A DNA stretch of 64,000 nucleotides from Corella eumyota (lineage: Eukaryota > Chordata > Ascidiacea > Phlebobranchia > Corellidae). Both the position numbers and the translations under genes were made by a program. The stretch is taken from the NCBI GenBank assembly GCA_963082875.1, contig OY720101.1, positions 6,572,001-6,636,000 on the forward strand. The letters are read 5' to 3'. Shown here in pieces: positions 12,601-27,600 of this stretch (position 1 is the first letter of the stretch; every line of letters begins with the position of its first letter). The notes below the pieces were generated by a model, which saw nothing but the letters and a program-made list of their open reading frames with translations, had not been told where the DNA came from and did no database searches.

Positions 12601-15600
12601 CTGGCACCTTGTTATTAAATTTATTAAAAAAATTTAACTAAAAATGATGGAATATTTATTTAAAGTGCTACAATATGGAAGCAGTAGAAATTAAATCAAG
12701 AATTATTACAGTACTGCTTAGTGACTTCTTTAAATGTGGTACATTTATTTAACCAAAGGGATTCATAACCTTTTTTAAATATACACTTTTTTAAATAAAT
12801 TTTTTTTAGGGGCAAATTTTAGTGCAGAAGCCCAAAGCTAGTCATATCAAACTTAAACATATTATTAATAAAAAAGCCCATCTTATCATACATACGTCAT
12901 CATCCTTTAGGTGTAATGTAATAACACATTTATAAACATCTTTTGGACATAAAACAGTCCCCTCTGTTTCAACTAACTGGGCCTTTAACCCAACTGGAGG
13001 TTGCCATGCCAACGAAGTTTCATAGGCTGGCTCTGCTGTTGTCATGGCAGCAAAATGTAAAATGTCATCAGATGATGGGTATTTTGTTGTTGCACGCCAG
13101 TTGATTGTGACATCACCGTAAGCTTGTGATCGTGTCAATAAAATTTCACTGGGACGTGATTTGTTGTCTTCATCAATCGAATAGTCTAAAAAATGTAAAA
13201 ATAGATTAAAATCAACAACAAAATTAAAAATTTTTATATAACAAAGCTTAACAATGATATATTTATATTTAAAGTCAGTTGCTATGCTTTATATTTGTTT
13301 TAATTATATTACAACAAGAGATTTAACAGTAAAGTAATCGATTAATAGGGTAAAACGATAGCTCAATTTTTTTTTTAATCCACATTTTTTAACACTATGC
13401 AAAAAAAGGACTTTTATTGGTGTTTTCAAAATAATACAGATGCATAATTTACAATCTTGCTTAATTTAGTAAAAAATTAGCAAAAAACTTTTGGTGAAAA
13501 ACATGAAAAAAAACGTTTACTAAAAATCTTTTATTACTTTCTTGTTGGAAACCAATTTCACCATTCGGAAAATCGTTTGCTTTTATCACAATCTCTGAAA
13601 TGTCATTGTCTTTACATATTTTAGCTCCCCCAGTGGCAGAATGCAGAAATAGAAGAAAGAATTCACTTGGTTCTGCAACAATGTCGTTTAAAATAACAAC
13701 GGGAACTTCAGCTGTAGAATCTCCCTCCTGAAATATTTTTAAATAATATTAATTTATTATATGATATACAAAGTTGTTTTTTTTTAGGCACAGGATAAAC
13801 ACTTTAAAATTAAATCCTTTTTTTAAATTCTCTTTTGCCAGTTAATGATTCAGTAAAGACTTACTCAAAAAGCTACAACATGGAAGCAGTGGTTATTAAA
13901 CCTAATCCTTATGTAAAACACGCAGCGTTGCGTAGTGGTCAGAAAGCTTGGTTTTACTACATAAGGTTCTGGGTTTGATCCCCACTGCTTCCATGCTGTA
14001 GCACCCTTGAGTTAGGTGCTATAAACAGTTTAAACATCTGCCCGTTTTTAAGCAGCATAAATTTTAAAAAATGTCCTAAAATCCTACCTTGAATGTGATG
14101 TTTGAACTTCTTATTTCATAATCCATATCTCCCTTTGCCTTTTGTATTTTACTTTCTTTTAATATTTTATTTATCCTTTTTATTCTATCATCTTCTTTTG
14201 TGTTGGTTGATGGCAAAGTTTGTAGTTTTCTATCCCAATCCATACCCCCACTTGTTGTACTTACAATTACTGACACTTCACCAAAGGTACCACCTAATAT
14301 GAAAATTACAGCGTTTAATAATGTGTAAAGCAATTGTCAATCAATTGATTATACCTTCATGTATTTATAATGTAAGAAGTTGGCTCTAGAGCCTTAGCCC
14401 TACAGAATAGTACAAGCCTTTTTTACCAAGCTTTTACAATATTAAACTAGTAACAATAACTTGTTTATTATATAACTCTTAAAAGATGAATTGTTTTGCT
14501 ATAGGCGTTATGCTATTCGCAAACTGTTAAAACAGATATTTGATCAAAATTCTGCAAAGAATTGGATTTAAAAGACAAACCTTTTCGTTCCAGTTTGACC
14601 ATCATCACTCCAACAGGTGAACCATCACTTAAGTTCTCTGTTGTGTTTATTTTAACATTTTTAAACCCAATCACACCACGGGCATCACTTGATTCTGCAA
14701 TTACAACTTCACTGATACTTTGTTGGTAGATTATCCTTGGCGACATTGCTAGTAAAAACAATATATTTTTTGAATATTAAAGCCACGTAAAATGCTGCCA
14801 TCAAGGTTTAATTTTAAGCATAGTGACTAAAAATGTTTTCCTTGTAGGAAAATATAATGCCATTTATGTAATATTTAGCATGGTGCGGTTGTCTTAATAT
14901 TGTGTAGCATGGTGCGGTTGTCTTAATATTGTGAAAGTGCAATAACCAAATATTTATATTTATTTTTTTGCACCAGCAATGTTACATTATTAATCACAAA
15001 CTAAACTTAATAAAAAATAAAAAAATATTAAAATTAATTTCAGAGGTTAAAACAATATGTACCAAATTTTATCCGGTTCTACAAAATTTTATTACATTGT
15101 CACCAAACACATGGCTTTAAAAAATATTTAAAAAACCCTTGGTTTAATAATTTATTTTTTTATAAATACAATTAATTACATAGAACTGAAAACATTACCT
15201 TTGTACACATTTTGTGATTGTTCTGCCATTGTTAAATTGACAAAAAAAGATTTTTCCTTCTCCGGAAATATTTCCTTAATTAATTTCACATTAATTTGTA
15301 TTTCAATTTCGCGTTCCTTCATTCTAATAAAACCAGGTTCACTTAATGGAATGTAATCAATATTAGGTTGAGCACTGCCAGGTATAAGTTGATAGTAGAC
15401 ATCAATATCATATCTGCTTCCATATAACCTCTCCACTGTTAAGTTAAACTAGAAAATAAAAAAAAATTTTATTACACGAAAAAATCATAAACTAAAATTT
15501 TTTTGATTTTTAATAATTCTTAATGTTGAAAAGTCGACTTTACAATCTAAACATAGAGTATCATTGTTACCCGGACCCAGTCTTGAGTCACCTTTGGCAG

Positions 15601-18600
15601 TTTAGGGTAGTCTACATAATAATTGCACTATAATTAAGCTGCTGATAAGTACTAGCTTAGCAAGAGTTTTTACCATTTATAGTGCCTTACTCAAGAGCAC
15701 TACAGCATACGAGCAGTAGTTATTAAACCTAGGACCTCATGTAGTGAAGCCAAGTGTCTGACCACTACACCATGTTAACGGTAAAAATTAAAACTAATAT
15801 TAAATACATAATTTCCAACCAGAAATATTAAAAATAAAATGCCACTAAAATTACTTCTCCATTTCTTCTGTCCACTGTAACTTTTTGAGAAAAGGAGGCA
15901 AATCTGACAGCCCCACATGGGTCAATTTCAACAAGATCCTTATTTCTTAACAACCGTGCCCCACCTCCCCCTGACCCATACACTCGTTCCAAGTGTACAG
16001 CAAATACTTCAGGCTGAGTTAGCCTTAACATAAGCTAAGAAAATTTATTAAAAAGTTTTGAATTTTTTTTGTTGGAAAATTTTTTTTAACATTTTTTTAC
16101 AAAATTACACTTACTGTTAAACTTATTGACTTTTGGCTTTCCTGATTCTTAAGTTCCACCACCCCTGACACAGGGGTAATCCCACCCTCCATAAACCCAC
16201 TAGGGGTCATTTCAGTGGGATACCCAGCTGACCAGTGGACTTTGACAGTTCCAAATAATCCATTTCGTGTAAGGTTCAGTTTACAAACATGTCGGTTGGC
16301 TAAAAAATAAATATAAATTTTAAAATAAATTTCGAGTATACAAAATATCAAAAAAATCTTTAAAATAAATAAAATCCCATTAAAAGTTATAATTTATCAC
16401 TAAATTGTTACAACTCTTTTTTTTAAGTAGAAAAAATGATGATAAAAAATAAGATTTTTTGTAACTTACTTTCTTGAACTTGTGCCACAGTTGATTGAAA
16501 TCCAATTTGGGAATTTCCGACTTCTAACCCAACTTTAACAAACGTTGCTTTGTCCTCAATCAAAATCCGAGGGTCAATTATAACATCATTAATATCACCC
16601 ATATACTCAACAGAAGTAAGCTAAATTTAAAAAAAAACATTTTTAATAAAAATTAAAATAAAATGGCAGTAAAATTAAAAAACAGCATAAGTTTAAATAT
16701 TTGAATAAATTTTATTCAATTTTTTTTAAAACCTGGACATGAAATTGTTCGCCAACTTCCAAAAACACGGAGGAACTGATTTCCACATTTTCAACTGCCC
16801 ACTTGGTGTCAGTAGAGAACTGTAAAGTCCCAGTGTTGGTTGTAAGATAAGATACACCAGGTTGAGGCTAAAGAGAAATATTTCTTTAAACATTTTTGAA
16901 AATTCAAAAAGTTATCCATTTATTACCAAACTTAGTGATTAAATTGCTTCTGCTACCTAAAACAAGTCTTCAACTGCTTTTACAGTTTTGGATATTACAA
17001 ACTTAATGATATTATCTAATAATTAACTTGCCTTAAATGATAAAAATTTCTAAACATTTTAAGTTATATATTTTTTTCATTTAAGCTTGTAGATATAAGA
17101 AGAAACTTACATTGTCAAAGGAAGCTCTAAATCCCACCATTACCCTTCCAAATAGACCAGCATGTCTTGTAACATTAACATGCAACAACCTTTGCATATC
17201 AGAAGTAAGAATTGTTTTCTGATTTTGAGGATAAATTGAGAATATTCCATGTGGGTCATCGTTTGAACTAAGGGCGTAAAAATTGTACAAAAAAAGTAAA
17301 AATCATAAAAAATAACCTTTCATTACTTAAAAAAATAATCTAATTATAATAACAAAACTATAAACTGTAAATTGATATATTTAAAAATAAAAATGGATCC
17401 CAAAAACGAATTGATACTTTTGAAATTAAAATTGATTGAAAATGAAATTGAAATTAAAATTGATTCTTTTTTGTCTATCTACCTGATTAAAAATCTCATG
17501 CTTTTGTTATTTTTTAAATCAATTTCAGCCCCTCCATCAACTTTAGTGATAAAAACATCAAACATTTCATCTAATTCTGGAACATCATCAGCCCGAATAT
17601 TGACAATTATCTCAGATTTTGATTGCCCATCATATATGATAACCGATCCTAAAAAAAAAAATGTAATAATAAATATATGCCCACAAAAAATATTCAAAAA
17701 TCATTAGAACTAACTTTTTAAAAACATGCTTGTACAATAAAATATATATTTACTTAAATTATTACATAACTATTACACTATTGTCAATTTTTATTAGATA
17801 TGTTAAAAAAATTTAACCCGTTGTGCTTTCAACGTCATGACTACAAGCTCCTTCAGTCTGATTACTTGGGACTAATGACCAAGTTACATTTACATCTCCA
17901 TTTACTCCCAAGTTTCTTGATATTGGAAATACAACTTGTGTTAGACCTGACATTGGCTCTTTAATTATCTTAAAAATCAAAAATACTTGTTTTTTAATAA
18001 ATGCTGTTCATTATTAAAATTTGTGCAACTAGATTAATTTTAATATTGTAAGGTTTGATTTTTAACTTGATTTTCAAGGTCGTTGATTACCTGCATGTCT
18101 TCATCTCCATCAAACATAACAATACCATTTGGATGACCCTGTAGAAAAAATATCCTTAAGTATTTTTTGATCTACATTTTACGGTTCAATTTAAATTTTG
18201 AACTTGATTTTAGAAAAAAAAATTTTATTATTGCAATTTTACGTTTATAGTTAAATTTAAATTTTAAACCTAATTTAAAAAAAATAAGGTCAAGAATCTT
18301 GCAATTTTACTTTCATAGTTAAATTTAAATTTTAGACTTGATTTAAAATAAAAATATAATTTTTAAACCTGATTTTAACCAACAAGAATTTATCAAAAAC
18401 TTTTAAAAAATATACCTTCTTTAAAACTGTGAGTGTTACATTGCCCCTTGTTTTGCTAACTTCGATTGGGTCGTGCACATCAAAATATAACAAATAATTC
18501 TCCTCCGGTTCGTTCTCTGAATTTGAGGATAATAAATTAAGAGAAATTGTTTTTTGTCCTCCCTCTCCATCATTAAAATAAAACTCTCCGGAATATGGAG

Positions 18601-21600
18601 GTGCAAAATCTTCACGTAACGATGTTTTGCTATAAAAAACAAACAAGAGTGTTTTTTTAAAAAAATTGTAAATTGGGCATATATGTACATATTGTTTATT
18701 AAGATTGATTTGTAGCTTATTTTAAATACATCTACATAAGCTTACTTTAACTTTTATGTCTAAACAGTTTGACATTGAAATATAATGATGTTGTTATTAA
18801 TTTGCTGTCAAGAGTTATCACATTTTTTCTTTCTACTTTAATAATTACATTACTTGCTTTTAACTATAACTTTTATCAAATTTCTGTTTATATTTGAAAG
18901 TTTTTTTTAAAAGAAAACTTTAAACTATTTTTTTTTGGTATTGGCTACATATTTTTTTAACCTATTCTTCCGCTTTATATTAGGTGCAAATGTTTGTTTA
19001 AAAAAAACAGGCAATTTTAAAATTAGACATTATTTTATATTCCTTTAACCAACTGTAAAAAGCAATCTTATTAATTTTGCTACAAGTTACATATATTTAT
19101 ATTCGTTTCTTACCTTGTTGTAGGTTTATAAAAAGGTTCTGATCTAATAAGTTGCCAATGAACATTAGCTGGAAGTCTATTTCCCCCAACTCTCTCAAAC
19201 ACAAAATCTAATTTTGATTGATCCAAAACCGAGTTCGTTGATTGATTAAAAATTTGAATGTTGGTGTCATCAACAAATTGAAGGACTCCATTTGGGTAAT
19301 CACTCTTGTTAATTATAACCTTTAAAACAAAGTAAAAAGTAATATGATAAATAATTGTGTACTTAATGATAAAAAACAATGCATTGTGGTGCAGAAGTTA
19401 GAAAACTTGGCGTTATTGTATAAGTTTTTATGCGTGGTCCTTATTTTTTACATGCTGTAGTACCATAAGGTAAAGCACTATATATAAAAAACTCCTGTTA
19501 AGCTAAACCAATTGTCAGATTACCTATTGGGCAGTTACAAAGTTATTTTATGTTTAGGCCTTAAAGTTAGCCTTTACACATTAAGAATAAATGAAAACAA
19601 ATAAGAATTTAAAAAGTTATTAAAGTTTGAATGAATAATTTACCGTTATAAAATCCCTTTTTCCTATTCCTGCGCCACCAGCAACTGCAGAAATCACCAA
19701 CAAAAATTGTTCTTCTTCTTCTATGTTTTCGTCGTTAATCAAAGGAATTGATAAAATCGCAGACTTTTGTTTGTCCTCAAAATTGACCACTTTACCACTG
19801 GAGGGCATCATAAAGTCAACATTTCTGCTTGCTGTTGATGTTTCATCTAATGAAGTAACAGTTACTTGTATGCTGCCATAACTACCATCAACTCGGACCT
19901 AATAGATAAAAAGTAATTTAAATTAGTGTTTGATCAAGGTATTCAAAGGTACATTAAGCATTTGAATGTAAATATTTTTATATTTATATATTTCAGAAAA
20001 AGACCTAAACATAGAGTAACATCAATTACCCCAACCCAGTCTCAAGTTGCATTCGGCAGTTTAGGATATTATAGATAATAATTGCCCTATAGTTGAGTTG
20101 CTATTTAAGTGTTGGGTTAGCAGGAGTTCATAACGCTTATAGCGCCTTAACCAAGAGCAACACAGCATAAGAGCAGTTGGGTCGAACCCTTAACCTCAAG
20201 TAGTAAAGCCAAGAGTTTTGACTATTACACCTTGAAGTCGGTCATATGCATAATAAAGCAATGTCAATACAAAAATAATTATTTTGCCACCAACATAAGG
20301 CCATTGGCAATACAATATTAGGTTTTGTCAAGGTGCTTAAAATTACTGCACCTTAAATTTGTAAAGTTATTTTTTTATACAAAGAAATACAAAATTACCA
20401 ATTTGATATCAACTTTTCCATCTTCTTCATTTACTCTAATTTCGTTTCCGCTATCCACCAAAGCAAATTCGACCACTCCTTCAGCACCATCACTTTTGTC
20501 GATTACAACTTTGGTTGAAGATAAGGTGCCAATTATTGGAGGTAAATCCTTGGTAAGGTTGTAGGGTGGTATGGGGGTAAAATTGTTGCCGGAATGAGAA
20601 AGTAGTTCAACAGCTATTTAATGAAAACACATTAGTTTTAACAATAAAACTAAATGCTCCTAAAACAAATGAAAAAATAACAATAGGCTAAACTACATTT
20701 ATTAGACAATTAAATGATGGTTCGCAGTCTGTAAAGATAATTTGAATATTCAAATGCAAAGATCTCAAACTATAAAAAGTAGATGCTTTGATGCATAAAA
20801 ATCTTACAAAGTTATTTTTACTACCAGACCAGATAACGTATTATGCTGAACCCTCAATATACTTTTAACATAAAAGTATCATTAGATAATGCCTTATAAA
20901 TGCAGTATACAAAACTTAATATAATGCATGTGCAATTTTATTAACCTGTTATGTTAACATAAAAATGATTTGGTCCTTCTGGTATCAGATCGTCAATAAT
21001 TTCAATCTCAATATTTTTCACTACTTCTCCAGCAGTAAATATAAGTCTTTGGTTAATGGAATAAAAATCAGTATTGGTAATAGCTGTGCCTGATTGAGTT
21101 TCTATATTTACAGCAACCTGAAAAAGGCAAATAAATGAAATTACATAAATATCAATATGATTATAAATTAGTCTGTTGTAAGAGTTTAGACTACATTTAC
21201 AGGTAATATTTTTATTATTTTTATTTAAAATTACAGTTAGTGTAACACTAAAAATGCATCTCAAAAAGAATTAAAAAAATGTGCTATACAATAAAACATA
21301 ACCCTTTAATACCAACTTATTTTAATTCAAAAACTACTTAACCTAATGACAATTTAATCCAAACTGATTTTAATTCCGAAGGTTTAAATTCTGAAAATAA
21401 GCTAACAAGAAAAAATAGTTGGTATTAGATTGCTTTTTTTGTAGGTAAGTTTTCTCCTAGTGCAATTGGCCTAAAACCAAACAGAACTACATTTTTGATT
21501 AGCTTTTTAAAAAAAGGTCTTTTACCTCTCCCATATTTCCATCTTTTCTTACTACAGGAACAACCACATAAGTTGAAGAATCTTTAAATGAAGTCACAAT

Positions 21601-24600
21601 CAAAGGAGTAGCTATTCCGTCAAATCTTCGTTGATCCACCTCCATACCTTCTTTAACGTGGAAAACTGGTTGTGAAAATTCAAATGAGCCATAAGGATTA
21701 TCACTGGCTACCAATAAAATGTTTAAGGAACTTGAGATTGGATTGATGGTTGCACCACCTAATAAAATGCATACAAGTACTTAGAAACTATTAAAATTAT
21801 ACAACATTCGTTATTTAAAACTTTGAATTACAATTTATAACTTTATTTTTGTTTTTTTTCGTCCATTAAAAAAATATCAAAAAATCGAATTTATAATTTA
21901 AAAAATGTCAAGATTATTACAACATGGTCATAAAATTCAACAACTCTAAAAACAAAACAAGAAATACAAGTTATAAATCAGCAAGTATACCAAACTTTTA
22001 AATACTATTTTGCATAGCAATATTAAAAATAAAGTTTAATTGTAATAGACACAATATTTTTGCAAACCCAATAAACTTCAAGTAGACTGTTAATATCAAT
22101 AAGCTTACCTGAGGTGCCAACTAATTTTAAAATAAATTGTTTCGACTCTTCAGGAATTTTATTATTAATTGTTCTTAAAAATATCTTTGTTGTATTTTCC
22201 CCTTCCTTAAATTCAGCTTTGCCTGTGAATTAAAATAAAATTTTACATTGCTACGGATATTATTAAAAAAAATTAATGTTACAAAGTCAAGTTTAAAATG
22301 AATTAAAATTTATTACACAAATTAAAGGTAAACGATTTTATTATTACCTTTGATTATTTCAAAAACAGTTGCATCCGAAGGAATTATCTGCCATTCAACT
22401 TCAACATTTCCAAATAAACCTGGGCCTCTGGACAGTATTATTTCACTTATTCCATCATAAGTACTGGTAGGTTCTGACGTGATTATCTCTTCTGATACAA
22501 TTGACACCATACCAGCAGCACCTTGATTGGCTTCAATCACAACCTGATAACATATTCCATTTTTTAATATATTTAAATAACTATTTTACTAATATGACTG
22601 GTATACAAAACCTTTTGGGATTTAATTTTTTATTTTAAACTGAAACTGTAATAAAATAGTCAAGCAGTGCAAAATTAAAAACATCCCAAAATAACAAAAA
22701 ATTTAACTTAGATAGTCCGAAGGTAAATATTAGGTAAATAATGTAAAAATATCTATATTAATAATTTAGAATGCCCAAACAAAAACAAAAAGTAGACAAT
22801 ACTAGTAGTAAACAAAAGAAATAAAAATCTGCCTAAATTATAATGTTTACAAATAATTTTTAAAAAACCTAACAAACAAGCAATAAATTTGAGTTTTTTT
22901 ATAGTTAAAATAATTATTATCAAATGTAAGACCTTGGCAGTATTTGCTACTGGTGAGATGTAAGCATCTCCACTGATGTGCTTTAAGGTGATCGTATAAG
23001 TCTCCTCTCCTTCTAAAATATGATCCGGAAGAGTTCTTAGAAAGATCGATTTTGATCTGGCAGTAGTTGGAAAAAACAGACTCCCGGACATTGGAGTAAG
23101 ATCGTTAGATGCAGATTCTTCTATCTCCCATAATATAGTGACATCCTCGCTGTATAAGGTAAAAAAATTAAAATTTAAAAATAGAAGTAGAATAATTTAC
23201 AAAATTATTATATTTAAATTTAAACTTTTTTAACAAATATTCAAAAAAATCATTTTTTCAGGAGAAAATTTAAACAAAAATTTCAAATTCTAACTTACTT
23301 GCTTCCTTGAAATCTTTTCACTTGAAATTCCACAGCTCCTTCTGGATCGTTTACAGAAGAGGACTCTTTTACTCTCTTTATCTGTTGGATAAAACCAAAC
23401 ATACCACTTGGAGAGTCATTTGGGAGGATGTGGACGGTGGTATTCACATCTCCTCCTAACAATGCTCCCCCTAAAAAAAGTAAAAAATTTAAAATAAATT
23501 TAATCAAAAAAAAAACATTTTTTTAAAATCTACCAAATTGTTTAATGTTAAATTCAATATTGTTATAAAAATTTTTACACATCTTCCTTTGAAACAATTT
23601 AAATAAATTAAGTAAGCTTTTACCAAATGCTGAAATAAGTTCCACAGTAAAAGTTTCCATAAATTCCTCCACATTATCATCTCTTATCCAAATAATAATA
23701 TCATTTGCTTTCTGATCCTCTATAAATTCAACTGAACCTGAAAATAAAAAACAACATAAAAAGTTTACAAACGAATTGTATACATGTTTATAAAATTAAT
23801 AAAAAAGAAAAACATCAAGTTTTATACACAATACAATTGTTAGGTATTTACAAAAAATATAATTTTTAAAAGCAAATAAAATTTAATTTTAAACCTGTCT
23901 TGGGAAAAAAAGCATCACTTTTAGCAGTATCTGATCTAGCTCTCCAATTAACACCAACCACTCTAGACCAACCAACTATTCTTTCCAATGGAAGCTAAAT
24001 TTGGGTAATAAAAAATTAAAAAATGACAAAAATTAAAAACATCATATAAAAAATCAGTTCTACTAATAGTAAATCACGATAAACTTGAAATATTTATTGA
24101 AGCTTTATGAACAGTAATTTTAAATGTCCAATCAATGTGCCTTCCAAATATAAAATGTTAAACGAGGTGCACTGGCAATTATCACTAGCAATAAGTTTTT
24201 TTCAACCATATCATGACAGCCCACCGGCAAGCAATCAATGGGTATTAAAAAATAAATAACATATCTTAATAAAAAATTTTAAAGAATATTTTTTGGTAAC
24301 TAATATATAAATAATTAAAAATGTCAATTAACTTACTCTTAATGTATTGTTGACCTTAGGTAGCTCATAAGCATCCACCGCACCTTCTGAGTTTCTTGTA
24401 ACATTAAACTGAATAAACCCTCTTGAATTATCATTTTCTTCTATCGTAACCTCAGCAATTTCACTACCTGGTTGTCCAAGACCTTTTAAAATAAAAAACA
24501 CCATTTTAAATAACTAAATACAATAACAAATTAATAAATAACTGTAATAATTTAATATTCATTCTTATTTAAGAACAAAGTACCATAAAAATAGTTAAAA

Positions 24601-27600
24601 AGATTTATCAAAAATTAAACAAAAAATTGAAAAAATAATATCTTTTCTAATGGTTGTTTTAACAGCTGTGTAATAGCATCTGTAAAAAAAAACAATCACT
24701 TAAAAATTACATAAAACCCACCTGGTTGTCCACCAACATCCGATTCTCCAATTAACTTCACATCATAAATAACAACTAAAAAACTTTCTATGTCTTCAGG
24801 AATGTCGTCAGGTATAATACTGATAGCAACAGCACCTCTAGTGATGTTTTCTCGCAATACCAAACTCGAATCTCGAGTAATAAAATCAACACCAGGAGTT
24901 GCTTGAGATTTTGATGGTAGTTTAGAAGCTTTCATTGTTTTGAAATAAACCTAAAATAATTATTTTTTAGCAATTTGTTACTTCTTTTCTTGCATATTGT
25001 GAATGATATTTCAATATCAATTTACAATCGTTTATAAAATATTTACAAAAAAATGAAGTAGTTTAAGCAGATATCAAAATTAAAAAAATATAAGATATAT
25101 TTAAATACGTAATTGATTATTTAATAAAAATTAAAAACTACTACATAGAGTTAGAAAAATAACAGATTACAGAAAAAAATGAAAGTTAATCACATTTCTT
25201 TGGTCTACTAATTCTTTACTTAAATTTCATATTCCTTTATCCTCAATAAATAACACAAATACGATACCAGTCTTAAGCTTTTAATTTATAATTAAAAATT
25301 AATAACCAGGTTAGTTAATTTAAGCTAATTTAATCATTTGACGAAATACCTCAATATCTCCCACAGTTCCTTGTTCTCGAACTAAGTCAAGTGTGACCAG
25401 TTGGGAAGACCCTGCCACAGTTTCCGCTTCATTAACCACAGTCCGAAGAGAATTTGTTGCCCATCTTACGACACCATGCGGTGAGTCGTTTGAAAGAAGT
25501 CGAACAGTTGCCTTTGATGTAGTTGTGTTTAACCTTGGTTGAGATGTTGATCTAAACAAATTTTTTAAATTTAGTTTTTATGATTTTTATAATTTGTTAA
25601 ATAATTTACCTTGTTTGGCGAGAACAATTTAGATTATTTCATGACAGCATTAAATTTGATTAAGTCTTTAACCAATTACAAAGCTAATAGTCTTTATTTA
25701 TGTATATTGCTATTTGAACTATATCAAAAATATATGAAAAAATTTTAATAAATTTTTATTTTAATAAATTTTTTCACAAAAAACTACAAAATGTTGTTTA
25801 AAAAAAGCATGAAACTATTTTTCTTGAATATATAAAATAAAAAACAAAATTTGAAACTTACTCTGTTACTCCAAGCAGTTTTGGGTTACTCAAAATGATT
25901 TCAACAGTTTTTTCAATTTCAGGAATGTCATCTGCTAACAATGTAATTTCAATACCAACAACTGCCACACCTTCTCCAAAGAAAATCTAAATAATTTAAA
26001 AATTCATTTGTTTAATTCTGATCAAAAAGATTACAATAGATAAAATACACAGTTACATAAAATAAAATTTCTCAAAACTCATCTAAATTGATGAAAATTT
26101 ATAATAATTTGTTTAATAATTGAGCATAAATTAGTTTTACCTGTCCAGATATTGGAGTTATTTCATTAATACTTCCCTCTGCTCTCCAATCAACAGATAC
26201 AGAACCAAAAACAGATTTGTTGCGTGCAACGTTAATGTTGAACGACATGTTACTGGATTCTTCTTCAACACTTGTCTCAATAGCGTCCTGTAAATAATTA
26301 TTTTTTTATTTACTAAACACTCCATAAGTTAAACATTTTTCAACATTTTTACAAGTTTGCTAAAAGTTTATTTAAAATAAAACACTATTTTAAACTAATA
26401 ACAATTTTTAACTTACTTCAGCAAAACCAATTACTCCATGAGCATCATCATTAGAAGTTATTACAACTTTAAGATTACTTGATTTATTATCTATAACAGC
26501 GCGACTGTCATGTGAATTTCCCAAGGCAATCTAAAAAAATCACAAACAAATTCAAAAATTTAGAAAGTAAGTAACTTAAATTGTCTTATAATAATATTTG
26601 TATATTACAGTAACTGAATATATTTGTTTTTATAATATAAAAAAATATAAAAATATGTTAAATTATAACAATCTTGGATTACAAAACTAACTTGAAACAT
26701 TTCATTTTCTTCAGGAACACTGTCATCAATAATTGTCATAACCATTGTGTGAACTAATTCACCTGGAGCAAAAACTAGTTTCGTGTCATCAGCAATTGGA
26801 ATATAATCACCGACAACTAAACTTTTGTTGTAACTTTTTTCAGGTTGACGTGAATTAAAAATGTGATAAATTCCAGTTAAGTAATCTGAAGACATATTGT
26901 TCTGTTGTGAAACTTTATCAGTTGCGATTGCAAACACTGCATTTGAAGTTGAGTTAGTTTCAATAAATTGAGGATAAATTTGTTTGCAGGGTGGTGAACT
27001 GAACCATTGTGTAAATAACTTTGAAGTTTTATTGAACAGAAAGACTTCAGAAAGTTGTGTAGATGACACAGTTAACATGAGTAGGTTGTTGTCACTGTTC
27101 TCATAAAAATCCTTTACAAAATAAAACTTTTATAATAAATGTAAAATATAATATTCAATCTACATTTAATTAACAGCACCAGTTTATATTTACCATAAGT
27201 TGATTTTCTAGCACATAAATAAATTAAGCCATTATTTAAAACAGTATTATGTTTCTTACCTCGAAAGTGGATGCGTGTAGTTGGGTTGAGGGAAGTAATT
27301 TTAATTCCATGTTTTGTGGTTTTGTCACATTTAAATATTGATGATGGCTTAGCAGTAAATTGTTGTCAACATCATTTATGTAAACCTAAAAAATTATTAA
27401 TTAAATTAAGAACTTAAACTAGAAATTCAAAAAAAAATAGTAAAAAAATACCTGAAAGATCTTGACTCCTTGTTCTTCATTAGACTTTTCATTTTTCACG
27501 TTCTTATTTTTTGATGTTGAAAACATCAAAAACAAATCGTCTTCAACAAAATAATGTTTAACACAATTGGCGTGGCTAACTGGGACATTGATTCTTTGTT

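Noticed and set aside
14102-14302. 66-codon plus-strand frame rich in Leu, Phe and Tyr
   Set aside because: Antisense shadow of ADGRV1 exon 94; the apparent hydrophobicity comes from the complement of Lys/Asp codons.
17372-17707. 111-codon plus-strand open frame
   Set aside because: It overlaps ADGRV1 exon 86 in antisense; the minus-strand Calx-beta reading is far better supported and has splice sites that fit its neighbours.
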